Source: Candidatus Poseidoniales archaeon (GTDB lineage Archaea > Thermoplasmatota > Poseidoniia > Poseidoniales > Thalassarchaeaceae). From it: a stretch of 62,491 nucleotides of DNA. The position numbers and the translations under genes are program-made. The stretch's first letter is position 1. Every line of letters begins with the position of its first letter. Positions 9,517 through 17,768 of the stretch are shown piece after piece. The notes under the pieces were generated by a model, which was not told where the DNA came from, did no database searches, and saw only the letters and a program-made list of their open reading frames with translations. The stretch covers positions 1-62,491 of the forward strand of contig DTUF01000004.1 in assembly GCA_012964335.1 (NCBI GenBank), in the 5' to 3' direction.

Positions 9517-9533
9517 CACCGCCATAGGCGGTG
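9517..9533. promoter_or_regulatory. Palindrome upstream of gfcR, candidate operator
   Basis: CACCGCC-ATA-GGCGGTG is a perfect 7-base inverted repeat with a 3-base centre, 34 to 51 bases upstream of the gfcR ATG. Its place upstream of a DNA-binding regulator suggests autoregulation; a leader hairpin is the alternative. Confidence 0.45.
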
Positions 9534-9537
9534 TTAA

Positions 9538-9558
9538 ACAACTCAATATGCGAGTTGT
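9538..9558. repeat. Second inverted repeat between dut and gfcR
   Basis: ACAACTC-AATATGC-GAGTTGT is a perfect 7-base stem with a 7-base loop, five bases from the gfcR palindrome. It could help end the dut transcript or be part of the gfcR control region. The remaining bases to 9672 show nothing recognisable. Confidence 0.35.
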
Positions 9559-9672
9559 CCAAAGTCAACGGTAAAGCAGTAGAATTCAATGTTAATAGAT
9601 TTCAAAAAACAGTTCAGATTTATTTTGATAGTATCCTAGTAATAAGATGGCGGTCTGAGGGTAAGTTGTGGG

Positions 9673-10122
9673 TCAGAATCTGCCAGTGCTTCCAAATCCA
9701 CCTTCACCTCGTTCGGTATCACCTAGGTCTTCCGCGTTTACCTCAACAAACGAGACTTGTGGTACAGGGGAAATCACCAGTTGCGCTACTCTCTCACCTT
9801 TGGGGATGGTGTACGAATCACCTTCACCAATCCAGGTTAGTAATACCATCAATTCTCCTCGATAGTCAGCGTCTATAGTTCCTGGTGCGTTAGGTAAAAT
9901 CAATCCTTTTGCGGCTAAGGAAGAGCGTGCTCTAACTTGTCCTTCAAACCCTGCGGGGATTGCGATTTTCAGTCCGATTTTGACCTTCACAGCAACACCC
10001 GAGCCAACAACTGTTTCCTCAACTGCTCTCAAATCCCAACCAGCAGCTAGTGAAGAGCCTTGAGTTGGTGTTTGAGCATCGGCATGAATTTTTACAAATT
10101 GGACGGTCACTTGCTCTCGCAT
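9673..10122 (-). CDS. dut: Deoxyuridine 5'-triphosphate nucleotidohydrolase (trimeric dUTPase)
   Basis: The enzyme hydrolyses dUTP to dUMP and pyrophosphate, keeping uracil out of DNA and supplying dUMP. The 149-residue product has all five trimeric dUTPase motifs in order: AGWDLRA (27-33), RARSSLA (64-70), GTIDADYRGEL (81-91), PKGERVAQ (107-114) and RGEGGFGSTG (138-147). The ATG at 10122 follows AGGAAG; a GTG one codon earlier is possible. It diverges from aIF2-beta across 74 bases. Length and motifs are those of bacterial and viral dUTPases rather than the DCD/DUT fusion of some archaea. The identification is secure. Confidence 0.94.
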   Translation of the reverse strand: MREQVTVQFVKIHADAQTPTQGSSLAAGWDLRAVEETVVGSGVAVKVKIGLKIAIPAGFEGQVRARSSLAAKGLILPNAPGTIDADYRGELMVLLTWIGEGDSYTIPKGERVAQLVISPVPQVSFVEVNAEDLGDTERGEGGFGSTGRF

Positions 10123-10196
10123 CACTTCCTGCGGAGCGCGTCAAGGCTGTTGAATTAACGGTGGGCTTAACAACGGTGCGCAGGTCGGCGAATTCA

Positions 10197-10607
10197 ATGG
10201 CAGACTTTGACTACGAGTCACTTCTCGACCGAGCCCGCGACAACATACCCCAAGAGTTGTCGTCATCTGAGCGTTGGAAACTCCCAGAACCAGATGTAAT
10301 GATTGAGGGAAGCCAAACGATTATCCGCAATTTTGGTGATATCATTGACATGATGGATAGAGATGGAAATCATGTTTATCATTTTTTGCAAAATGAACTA
10401 GGTACTTCAGGCTCAAGAGAAGACCGGCGTGTATTACTAAAAGGTAGAATCCCTCCTAAGAGAATCCGTGAAAAGTTGGGAAATTATGTAAAAACCTTCA
10501 TTTTATGTGGTCAATGCAATGCTCCAGATACACGATTCATCAAGGAAGATAGAACGACTCTTCTCAAGTGTCAAGCTTGTGGTGCAACTCGCCCAGTTAG
10601 ATTATAA
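10197..10607 (+). CDS. Translation initiation factor aIF2 subunit beta
   Basis: This is the beta subunit of archaeal initiation factor 2, which brings initiator Met-tRNA to the ribosome with GTP. From the ATG at 10197 the product is 136 residues, the usual archaeal length. It has a short N-terminal helix, the IF2B alpha/beta core (RNFGDIIDMMDRDGNHVYHF) and a C-terminal zinc ribbon with Cys104, Cys107, Cys125 and Cys128. The reading frame stays open upstream to 10050, but that extension overlaps dut on the other strand and matches nothing in the family, so the internal ATG is chosen. It converges with the PEP synthase gene. Confidence 0.93.
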   Translation: MADFDYESLLDRARDNIPQELSSSERWKLPEPDVMIEGSQTIIRNFGDIIDMMDRDGNHVYHFLQNELGTSGSREDRRVLLKGRIPPKRIREKLGNYVKTFILCGQCNAPDTRFIKEDRTTLLKCQACGATRPVRL

Positions 10608-10620
10608 TCAACCATTTGGC

Positions 10621-13290
10621 TTACGATTTTAAATTCGCTTCTGCTTCTGCAATTGATATTCTTACTGCCATCACTGTATCTGGTGTTACTGAGATGCTTG
10701 AGATTCCACAATCAATTAAGAATGCAGGGAATTCATCAGGGTGGTCTGACGGTGCTTGGCCGCAGATTCCTATTTCAAGTCCAGATTCGGTGAATTTTCT
10801 GACAGCATCCCTAATCATTGATTTCACCGCTGGTGAACGTGCATCAACTGGATGCTGATAACCTTCTAAATCGTCTCTAGATACAGCATATACTGTTTGG
10901 ACTAAATCGTTTGAACCGATTGAACCTCCAAATAATTCCATTTTTTCTATGAAATTATCAGCATCTATCACATTGGACGGTAATTCAACCATCACAAATA
11001 ATGGCACATTTGAGTCAGGTCCAACATTGTGTTCGTTCAGTAGGTGCTTGACCGCCTCGCCTTCTTCAGGCGAGCGGCAAAACGGCACCATCAACTGAAG
11101 ATTATCTAATCCAAAGTCATGCCTGACTGAAGCCATCGCTTCAAGTTCCATCTCAAATGCTGGCTTGAAATTTTCATCAAGGTATCGTGAAGCTCCACGC
11201 CATGCAATCATAGGATTCTCTTCATTAGGCTCAAAGATTCTGCCACCGAGAAGTTCGCGGTATTCATTTGATTTGAAATCCGATAGCCTGACAAGCACTG
11301 GACGCGGATGGAATGCTGCACAGATTAATCCGACACCTTCGCGGAGTTTATCGATGAATAGTCCACGTTTATCGTCGTATGACCATGCTCGTCTTTCAAC
11401 TGCTTCAACTGCCGACCGGATTACGGATTCATCAATAATTTCTAGTGCTTCAATATATGGTTGTAGCCCAGCGCCCACCTCGCCGTTCTCAAGATATTCT
11501 AACAACTCTTGATAGTGGATAAATGTGAGTGGATGTATCCCAACTTCAGCAGATAGTACGAATTCAATTCTTGCTAAACCCACTCCATCAACCGGTAATA
11601 GCGAATCAGCAAGTGATTTAGTTGGAAACCCAACATTCAACTTTATCTTGGTGTTTAATTTGACACTTGAATCAACCTCAATTTCTTCAATTTCAAAAGG
11701 ATGATTTCCTGAGTATATGAATCCAGTATCGCCTTCAGCACAACTTCCCGTGACGGTAGCCAAATTCTCTAGTTCCATGGCGCCTGCACAGCCGACGATT
11801 GCGGGAATACCAAATTCTCGAGCGATGATAGCAGCATGTGATGTTCTGCCACCTTTTCGTGTGACAATCAATGACGCTTGTTTCATCAATGGTTCCCAAT
11901 CTGGAGTAGTCATTTCTGTGACTAAAACATCACCTTCCTCAAAGACTCGGTTTTCGTGAGGGATTTCCTCAATCCGAACGCCCTCTGTAAGCCTTTTCCG
12001 AATTGCTCTTTTACCTTCTAAGACCTCTTCGTACGAGCGGTAAGATCTGACTTTACCACATCCGATTCTCTTGCCAACTGCTTGACCAGTAGTTAGAACC
12101 AAACCACCTTTCTTGAGTTTCTTAATCAGTGAATCATCCATACTGTAGCGGATTAGTTTAGCAGAACTCGCTTGTGCGTGTACGGTTTCAGGTCTTGCTT
12201 GAACGATGAATAATTGGTCCGTAACACCGTCTTTAGCCCATTCAATATCCATTGGTTGCCCATAATGTTCTTCAATTGCTAGAGCCATTTCTGCAAGTTG
12301 TCGGCATTCTTGGTGACTCAATGACCAGGCCCTTCTTTCTTCAAGTGGGACACTAGTTGTGGTCACTTCGTTTACGGTCCCATGTGCATATACCATACGG
12401 GAATCTTTGCTGCCTAGGACGCGGTGAACAATCGCGAAATTACCGCGCCGCAATCCTTCTTTCCAAACAGTGTAGGTATCTGGTGTGACGCTACCTTGTA
12501 CTACCAGTTCCCCCAATCCGTATGCTGAGGCGATATGGATAACTCCTCGATGGCCTGAATCAGGGTCAATCGTAAACATCACACCTGAACAAGCCTTGTC
12601 AGACCTTGCCATCTTCATTATCACAACAGCGATTGCGCTATCTAGTGGATTCATTTTCTTCTCAAGTTGGTAACTAATTGCTCGCTCCGTAAACAGACTA
12701 GCAACACATTGTCTCCACTTTTGGATAACGGCCCTCTCGCCACTTACATTGAGAAAAGACTCGTATTGGCCAGCAAATGATGCTTCGGCAGAATCTTCTG
12801 TGGTTGCTGAGGAGCGAACTGCAACATCTGCACCTTGACCATATTCTTCACACAATTGGCCGTAAGCGGTGATGATGGCTTGTCGAATAATTTCTGGGAC
12901 TGGCGTGTCACGAACAATCGCTCTCGCTAATGAGGCTCTGCCGTGCAAATTGAGGTGGTCACTTGGGTCTGCTCCTATGAGACAAATTTCCAATGCATCT
13001 GACAGGGTTGTGCAAGCTATTGCTTGTTCACGAATATCTTCAACACCTTCTGGATTTCGAACATTGTCCCAAGTTGATGCTGGGACTTCTGTATTGACAA
13101 ATTGTTGAAAGGCTTCAACTGTAACATTGAAGCCGTTAGGAACTCTTACTCCTGCAGTTGTGAGATTACAATACAATTCACCTAGAGAGGAACCCTTTCC
13201 GCCAACAGTTGCAGAATCTGCCATGCTGACTTCACTGAACCATTCAACTAATTTCGCAGTTACCAAGCGATTCAACCCCACACCGACCAT
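10621..13290 (-). CDS. ppsA: Phosphoenolpyruvate synthase
   Basis: The enzyme makes PEP from pyruvate and ATP, giving PEP, AMP and phosphate, and is the entry to gluconeogenesis. The 889-residue product has the three expected parts: an N-terminal ATP-binding domain (VGGKGSSLGELY; VRSSATTEDSAEASFAGQ), the swivelling phosphohistidine domain with His485 in GGRTSHAAIIARE, and the C-terminal PEP/pyruvate barrel ending with the catalytic Cys (about 843) in GICGQAPS. The length is somewhat above the usual 790-820. It stands alone on the minus strand. The role fits growth on amino acids, with neighbouring GfcR a possible regulator (inference). Confidence 0.94.
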   Translation of the reverse strand: MVGVGLNRLVTAKLVEWFSEVSMADSATVGGKGSSLGELYCNLTTAGVRVPNGFNVTVEAFQQFVNTEVPASTWDNVRNPEGVEDIREQAIACTTLSDALEICLIGADPSDHLNLHGRASLARAIVRDTPVPEIIRQAIITAYGQLCEEYGQGADVAVRSSATTEDSAEASFAGQYESFLNVSGERAVIQKWRQCVASLFTERAISYQLEKKMNPLDSAIAVVIMKMARSDKACSGVMFTIDPDSGHRGVIHIASAYGLGELVVQGSVTPDTYTVWKEGLRRGNFAIVHRVLGSKDSRMVYAHGTVNEVTTTSVPLEERRAWSLSHQECRQLAEMALAIEEHYGQPMDIEWAKDGVTDQLFIVQARPETVHAQASSAKLIRYSMDDSLIKKLKKGGLVLTTGQAVGKRIGCGKVRSYRSYEEVLEGKRAIRKRLTEGVRIEEIPHENRVFEEGDVLVTEMTTPDWEPLMKQASLIVTRKGGRTSHAAIIAREFGIPAIVGCAGAMELENLATVTGSCAEGDTGFIYSGNHPFEIEEIEVDSSVKLNTKIKLNVGFPTKSLADSLLPVDGVGLARIEFVLSAEVGIHPLTFIHYQELLEYLENGEVGAGLQPYIEALEIIDESVIRSAVEAVERRAWSYDDKRGLFIDKLREGVGLICAAFHPRPVLVRLSDFKSNEYRELLGGRIFEPNEENPMIAWRGASRYLDENFKPAFEMELEAMASVRHDFGLDNLQLMVPFCRSPEEGEAVKHLLNEHNVGPDSNVPLFVMVELPSNVIDADNFIEKMELFGGSIGSNDLVQTVYAVSRDDLEGYQHPVDARSPAVKSMIRDAVRKFTESGLEIGICGQAPSDHPDEFPAFLIDCGISSISVTPDTVMAVRISIAEAEANLKS

Positions 13291-13366
13291 TGCCGGCGAA
13301 AAGATGCTGATTAAGGGGGTAAATAATGATGGGGTAGTGCAAAAAGTAAACTATATGGTCACTAGA

Positions 13367-14389
13367 TTATTTTGGACGGAAATTTATCAATACTTTTCCA
13401 CGGTTTTTCCTGTCATGAATATACTGTTGAGCAGAGGCAACATCAGTATAGTGAAACACCTTGTCTACAATAGGTGAAATCTCACCTCTTGTGAGCATAT
13501 TAGAGAGTTCTTCCATGTGCCCTTTGAGAACCTCATGGTCCGGCCAAGTTCCCATGTGAACTCCGAAAACGGCCTTATTAGAACTCATCATTCTCATTGG
13601 GTCAAACTTAGGCATACCCCAAAGAAACCCAAGTGCAGCTCGAAGTGAGCGCTTACTTCCACGGACTGCTGAAGAACCACCAAAGGCGTATAGATTCCCA
13701 CCATTTCTAAGTGCTTTGTAAGAGCGCAGTAGGTGTTTTCCGCCAACTGGGTCTAAGGCGTGGTGTACTCCTTTACCGCCGGTTTCTTTTTTGCAAACAG
13801 CGACGAAATCCTCGGCTTCCCGATCAATATACCTCATACCAAGTTCGTTAACAAAGTCAGATTTTGCAGTAGATGCTGTGCCGATGATTATACCTGCACC
13901 AAGTGCTTTTCCGATTTGTGCAGTCGCAGTCCCAACTCCTCCAGCGGCATGGTGAATTAGGATTGTATCATTTGGTTGAAAATTTCCTAAATACTTCAGC
14001 ATGTGGTACGTAGTCAAGTAAGTGACAGGTAGTGCTGCTGCTGTATCAAAATCTACATCATCAGGTAATTTGAACACACGGTCTGATGCGACCGCAACTT
14101 GCTGTGAGTAACCACCCATCCCACATAGTGCCAATACCCGCTCGCCGATAGTGAAGTTCTCAACTCCTTCGCCAAGGGCTGAGATAGTTCCTGAAACTTC
14201 GTAACCAGGTGTGAATGGAAATGGAGGGGTCGGTTGGTACAAACCCTGGCGCATCATAAGGTCGGCGAAGTTTATTCCTGCTCGGTGTACTTCAACCACA
14301 ATTTCGCCCGTGGCAGGGATTGGATTCTCTTCATCAACGATTTTAATGGCTTCTAAACCACCTCTTTGAGTATAGACTACACATTGCAT
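13367..14389 (-). CDS. Zinc-independent quinone oxidoreductase-like protein (MDR superfamily)
   Basis: The 340-residue protein is a medium-chain dehydrogenase/reductase of the quinone-oxidoreductase and VAT-1-like branch. It has the N-terminal GroES-like fold (AGINFADLMMRQGLY, PFTPGYEVSG) and a Rossmann fold with an AAGGVG NADPH-binding motif (148-153). The catalytic and structural zinc ligands of alcohol dehydrogenases are absent, as is normal in this branch. It probably reduces a quinone or an enone with NADPH, but the substrate is unknown. The ATG lies two bases after the ferredoxin-like gene, making it last in a four-gene minus-strand run from 15422. Confidence 0.88.
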   Translation of the reverse strand: MQCVVYTQRGGLEAIKIVDEENPIPATGEIVVEVHRAGINFADLMMRQGLYQPTPPFPFTPGYEVSGTISALGEGVENFTIGERVLALCGMGGYSQQVAVASDRVFKLPDDVDFDTAAALPVTYLTTYHMLKYLGNFQPNDTILIHHAAGGVGTATAQIGKALGAGIIIGTASTAKSDFVNELGMRYIDREAEDFVAVCKKETGGKGVHHALDPVGGKHLLRSYKALRNGGNLYAFGGSSAVRGSKRSLRAALGFLWGMPKFDPMRMMSSNKAVFGVHMGTWPDHEVLKGHMEELSNMLTRGEISPIVDKVFHYTDVASAQQYIHDRKNRGKVLINFRPK

Positions 14390-14391
14390 AA

Positions 14392-14709
14392 TCAGGACTC
14401 CGGGTGCATCAATAGATTGTTTGCTACAGTTCCTGTTCGTAAATGCTCAAGGAGGTCGGAGATGTTTTCTTCGCCCGTAAGTGTATACCATACACCTTCA
14501 GGATAAACTACACATGAAATTCCATTCTCACAATTACTCAGACACCCTGATTTTTGCACGCGAATATTTGAGATACCTTCGGATTTCGCAGCGTTTTTGA
14601 TTTTCTTCATCAATTCTAAACTTCCTTTTGCAGCACAGCATTCTCGCACCGCATCATCAGGCCTTTCATTGGCGCAAATGAACATGTGATGTCGAAATTT
14701 GGTACTCAT
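14392..14709 (-). CDS. Thioredoxin-like [2Fe-2S] ferredoxin
   Basis: The 105-residue protein begins HHMFICANERPDD and carries Cys12, Cys24/25, Cys56 and Cys60 (GCLSNCENG), followed by VVYPEGVWY. This is the pattern of the thioredoxin-fold [2Fe-2S] ferredoxins related to the NuoE subunit. It likely carries single electrons in the cytoplasm; its partner is unknown. It lies four bases from the pterin dehydratase gene and two from the quinone-reductase-like gene, so it may pass electrons to or from one of them (inference). All four expected cluster ligands are present. Confidence 0.88.
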   Translation of the reverse strand: MSTKFRHHMFICANERPDDAVRECCAAKGSLELMKKIKNAAKSEGISNIRVQKSGCLSNCENGISCVVYPEGVWYTLTGEENISDLLEHLRTGTVANNLLMHPES

Positions 14710-14713
14710 GGTT

Positions 14714-14956
14714 TCATTCCACCAGAATATCTAGAGCCTGAATTAGAACATGATCTCGCTCAGAAATACCATCAATATCATGGCTCCAAGTTCTGACAAG
14801 GACACTACCCCAATTTAGTACAAATTCAGCGTGATGATTCAACTCTTCACAAACGGCACCAGCTTTGTTGACAAAATCTAGAGCACTAACAAAGTCTGTG
14901 AATTTCCAAACCCGTTCGTAATGATGATTGTCAATTAATTCCCAATTCTGATGCAT
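14714..14956 (-). CDS. Pterin-4a-carbinolamine dehydratase-like protein
   Basis: The enzyme family dehydrates 4a-hydroxytetrahydrobiopterin to recycle pterin cofactors; archaeal and bacterial members also occur without a known hydroxylase partner. From the ATG at 14956, just after GGTG, the product is 80 residues, shorter than the usual 95-105. An in-frame start at 15013 would overlap the preceding gene by 47 bases. Visible features are NWELIDNHHYERVWKF, the His pair in ELNHHAEF and the third His in TWSHDIDG, matching the family's three active-site histidines. The usual HHP is HHA here. Folate/pterin genes also occur at 35.5 kb. The fold assignment is good; activity is inferred. Confidence 0.8.
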   Translation of the reverse strand: MHQNWELIDNHHYERVWKFTDFVSALDFVNKAGAVCEELNHHAEFVLNWGSVLVRTWSHDIDGISERDHVLIQALDILVE

Positions 14957-14966
14957 TTTCACCCAA

Positions 14967-15422
14967 TCAACCCCAGACGTGGCTGTCATCAGCCCCAGTG
15001 GAATCCTTTTCAACTTCTTCGTGTAATGAGTTTCGGCGCTTCATATCCTCTCGTTCATAGTTCAACAGGTCACGGTCGTCAATGTAAGCCGCTCTCATAT
15101 GAGCCACTAGGCAGACATCAACAATAACATCCCTAGAGATGTAATGGTAATTTTTGTCAGCAGTGAGAAGTTCGATTGTCAATTTATTAGTGCCCATTAA
15201 ACGGCCACGCATCCATGGGTCCATCTTTGAAGGTAATGCTCTGGCATCGATTAGGATTTCAACAAGGTCATCTCTTCGAAGTCCAGTTCTTCGTTCAAGG
15301 AGAGGACCATTACGAATATCTTGGAATTCAGAAAAGTCAGGTTTCCCAAGATCTTCCCATAATGTAACTGCCCAATCGGGTAGGTCATTTTTCTTGCTCC
15401 GACTCCGTTTCTTCGCTGCCAA
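14967..15422 (-). CDS. Hypothetical protein, first gene of the pterin dehydratase cluster
   Basis: The 151-residue protein starts at a TTG (MAAKKRSRSKK) with a GAGG element upstream. It has a basic N-terminus, a mixed alpha/beta core with RRDDLVEILIDARALPSK and DRDLLNYEREDMKRR, and an acidic C-terminus. It has no membrane segment, cysteine pairs or motif I can place in a family. It is tightly followed by pterin dehydratase, ferredoxin and quinone-reductase-like genes, so it is probably expressed with them. I do not recognise it. Confidence 0.6.
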   Translation of the reverse strand: MAAKKRSRSKKNDLPDWAVTLWEDLGKPDFSEFQDIRNGPLLERRTGLRRDDLVEILIDARALPSKMDPWMRGRLMGTNKLTIELLTADKNYHYISRDVIVDVCLVAHMRAAYIDDRDLLNYEREDMKRRNSLHEEVEKDSTGADDSHVWG

Positions 15423-15577
15423 CTCGCCCGCCTCAAATACCCTGAGTAACCCAACCCTTGAAAAGAGAACCCCTTGGAACTAGAATACAAATTAATCCAA
15501 ATGACGGATTATAATGAGAAATCCAAACCTTTGCATTGAAGAGGGATGGGCGAGCCGCCAACAGCGGAGGGAGTACA

Positions 15578-16621
15578 ATGCCGGTCATTATCTGGAAGAA
15601 ATTGCCTACTGTTTTGCTCGCTGATGAGCTACTTGACAAGGCCTATAGGCGAGCCACTAAAGCCAAGGATTCAGTTGAAGATACTGATAGATTATTTCGC
15701 ACACGAAAGCAAATGATTCGCATGATCCAATCAGCTAGCGACGTTTTGGATGCTACACTGAAAGGCTATGTGGCAAAATGGCCATCGCTAGACAAACAGT
15801 CCGAATTTGATCGCTCACTCATAGATGCTTCAGTTGGTTGTGATGCTTTTCGCCATCATCTTTCAAACCTACAATGGGCTGCTAACCAAACCATGTCACT
15901 TGCCAAGAAGTATGAACAACAAATTCAGAGAATGATGAATATTGATGGCATGCATGTCCGCAGGCGTGAGGCCTATGGCAGAATATCCTCAGTAATTGAC
16001 CAAGTGAACCCTTCTCTGTTGTGGTTGAACCGAGCAAGAGACCAGTTGCGAGAATTACCATCAATTGACACTTCTGAACCCTGCATTGTTGTTGCGGGCT
16101 CCCCAAATGTAGGCAAGTCAGCTCTGATTGGTGTGTTATCAAGTAATGAACCAGAAGTAGCAGCGTATCCATTCACCACTAAACAGTTACATGTTGGTCA
16201 TTTTGAACATCGCCGGCGTGTTTACCAAATGGTTGACACACCTGGACTGCTTGACAGACCTATGGAAGACAGAAATAATATTGAGATGCAAGCAATTGTT
16301 GCCTTAGAAAATATAGGCTCAATTGTATTATTCTTACTTGACCCAGCCGAGCATGGTGGTACATCTATGGAATCCCAAGAAAATTTGTTGGCTGAAGTTG
16401 CGGCCTTGTTACCACAGACTCCACTCATCGTTGTTGATGGTAAGGCAGACTTACTGAAAATTGACACTGGGGTTAATCCAGTATCTGGTCATCTATGTAT
16501 CTCAGCAACTGAAGGCTACGGGATTGAGCAGTTGCGAGAAGAATTAGTTGCTAGAATTGCAGCAGATGATATTGGTGACCCACTACTACTTCCTGAAGGA
16601 TGGCACCGTTCAGACCGTTGA
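15578..16621 (+). CDS. Nog1-like GTPase
   Basis: The 347-residue protein starts at an ATG with a GGAGGG site six bases upstream; a TTG 14 codons earlier is less likely. The N-terminal 160 residues form an all-helical domain as in Nog1 (ribosome large-subunit biogenesis GTPases of the Obg group). The GTPase domain has G1 GSPNVGKS (174-181), a G2-like PFTTK segment and G3 DTPGLLD from Asp220. The G4 position reads VDGKAD, so the Asn of NKxD is replaced by Gly. The C-terminus is short, as in archaeal members. Its likely job is large-ribosomal-subunit assembly, inferred from the family. Confidence 0.87.
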   Translation: MPVIIWKKLPTVLLADELLDKAYRRATKAKDSVEDTDRLFRTRKQMIRMIQSASDVLDATLKGYVAKWPSLDKQSEFDRSLIDASVGCDAFRHHLSNLQWAANQTMSLAKKYEQQIQRMMNIDGMHVRRREAYGRISSVIDQVNPSLLWLNRARDQLRELPSIDTSEPCIVVAGSPNVGKSALIGVLSSNEPEVAAYPFTTKQLHVGHFEHRRRVYQMVDTPGLLDRPMEDRNNIEMQAIVALENIGSIVLFLLDPAEHGGTSMESQENLLAEVAALLPQTPLIVVDGKADLLKIDTGVNPVSGHLCISATEGYGIEQLREELVARIAADDIGDPLLLPEGWHRSDR

Positions 16622-16649
16622 ATTGCAAAGAACTCGTAACAACTTGAAC

Positions 16650-16769
16650 TCAGTTAGTTGCAGATATATGTCCACAGCGGGTACAGTATATCTTGTATCC
16701 ATATTGACTGCTTTCCAGCCCTTCAATAGAAATTGCAACTCCGCAACCCTGACACTTGAAACCCGGCAT
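16650..16769 (-). CDS. 39-residue zinc-ribbon microprotein
   Basis: A short minus-strand frame from ATG 16769 to TGA 16650 encodes 39 residues. It carries two CxxC knuckles, Cys6-x2-Cys9 (KCQGCG) and Cys29-x2-Cys32 (YCTRCGH), 19 residues apart, which is the layout of a minimal zinc ribbon. It fills the gap between the converging Nog1-like gene and the minus-strand membrane-protein gene, about 50 bases downstream of the latter. Archaeal genomes carry many such tiny zinc ribbons, some bound to ribosomes or transcription factors; the partner here is unknown. Support comes from the paired motifs and complete start and stop. Confidence 0.6.
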   Translation of the reverse strand: MPGFKCQGCGVAISIEGLESSQYGYKIYCTRCGHISATN

Positions 16770-16818
16770 GACCAATCCTCACCTCTCCCGAGTAGCATAG
16801 GGTTCTTCAACGGTCCGA

Positions 16819-17403
16819 CTAATCGTTGTCACGTTTTATGAACTTTAGAGGGAAGGCCATTTGCACACCTGCGAGGCACAATACTACACCTACCACACCT
16901 AGAATAAGCATCGGGAAAAGAGCCATACCGGCGCTATACGAGTATGTCACTATGTTAGTGTCAAGCGAAATAGTGCCAGCGCGCCCACCAGTAATGAATC
17001 GTGTATTGCCAGGGTCTAAGTCCCATTCTAATCCAGCCTCAGAATTAGGGCCGCCAGCTATAATGTCAAAATCTGATGCAGTACATCCGGTCAAGCCTTG
17101 ATCATTTGGACTGCATTTCTCCCAGTCAATATTATCAGCATCAACAATTCCAATCCACGCTTCGCCACTATGGTCCCAGTTCATTGACACTGAAACATCA
17201 AGGAGCATGAAAGGCTGGGGAATTGATAGGTTATCTTGATTCATTCCGACCTCACAATTTTCATCTGAACCGGGCGCACAAGGTGGGATTGGAACCCCAA
17301 CTGTACTTGAATCCGAAGAGTAACCTATTGCACCAACTAGCACTAGAATGATGCAAATTACACCTGTAATCATCGGCAAGGCCGACATGATACGTACCAT
17401 CAT
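16819..17403 (-). CDS. Two-helix membrane protein of unknown function
   Basis: The roughly 194-residue protein (ATG at 17403 or 17400; AGGT upstream) has an N-terminal hydrophobic helix (about 11-30, MITGVICIILVLVGAIGY), an extracellular-looking domain of about 130 residues with four cysteines (PPCAPG, ENCEVG, EKCS, TGCT), and a second helix near the C-terminus (about 166-188) followed by the basic end KFIKRDND. The middle contains VSVSMNWDHSGEAWIGIVD and may be a beta-sandwich. The cysteines could form disulfides outside the cell. No family is recognised. Confidence 0.65.
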   Translation of the reverse strand: MMVRIMSALPMITGVICIILVLVGAIGYSSDSSTVGVPIPPCAPGSDENCEVGMNQDNLSIPQPFMLLDVSVSMNWDHSGEAWIGIVDADNIDWEKCSPNDQGLTGCTASDFDIIAGGPNSEAGLEWDLDPGNTRFITGGRAGTISLDTNIVTYSYSAGMALFPMLILGVVGVVLCLAGVQMAFPLKFIKRDND

Positions 17404-17471
17404 CAAACCATACCTGCGGGTTTCGGTGAATCAATCCTTCGCTTTCAAATCTCTTGCTAAATATTCTAGAA

Positions 17472-17768
17472 CTAGGTTAGTATGGGAAATAAGAACAACA
17501 TAATTGCAATTGCTGGGAATAAATAAAGCATCAAATTAAGGCGTTTCCTAGACTTTTCCTGCCTTGCGTGCTTGTCTGAACAAGGTTGGTCCCCACAGTG
17601 TGCTGGGTCAGCGTCTAGAGGAATTGGGGTGTGACAAATTACACAGTGCCGATGGCGCGCAATGTACTTCGGGTTTTTCGGATTCTCAGAGATTTGTTTT
17701 ACTACCTTTTTTGTTGTCTTTGCAGTATCTGCAATTGCTTTCTTCAAACGCTCTTCCATTCGTCCCAT
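17472..17768 (-). CDS. DUF2116-like zinc-ribbon protein with C-terminal membrane helix
   Basis: The 98-residue protein starts at an ATG overlapping the pyrH stop by one base (TAATG). After a charged helix it has Cys42-VI-Cys45 followed by TPIPLDAD and Cys58/Cys63, the pattern of the archaeal DUF2116 zinc-ribbon family, then a single hydrophobic helix (about 79-96) at the extreme C-terminus. It is probably tail-anchored with the zinc ribbon in the cytoplasm. The overlap implies co-translation with UMP kinase, but a functional link is not established. Family function is unknown. Confidence 0.75.
   Translation of the reverse strand: MGRMEERLKKAIADTAKTTKKVVKQISENPKNPKYIARHRHCVICHTPIPLDADPAHCGDQPCSDKHARQEKSRKRLNLMLYLFPAIAIMLFLFPILT

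Noticed and set aside
9531-9878. Plus-strand frame across the dut 3' end
   Set aside because: It is the reverse complement of dut coding sequence with no family features.
10050-10196. N-terminal extension of aIF2-beta
   Set aside because: It overlaps dut on the other strand and does not resemble the family; the ATG at 10197 gives the usual length.
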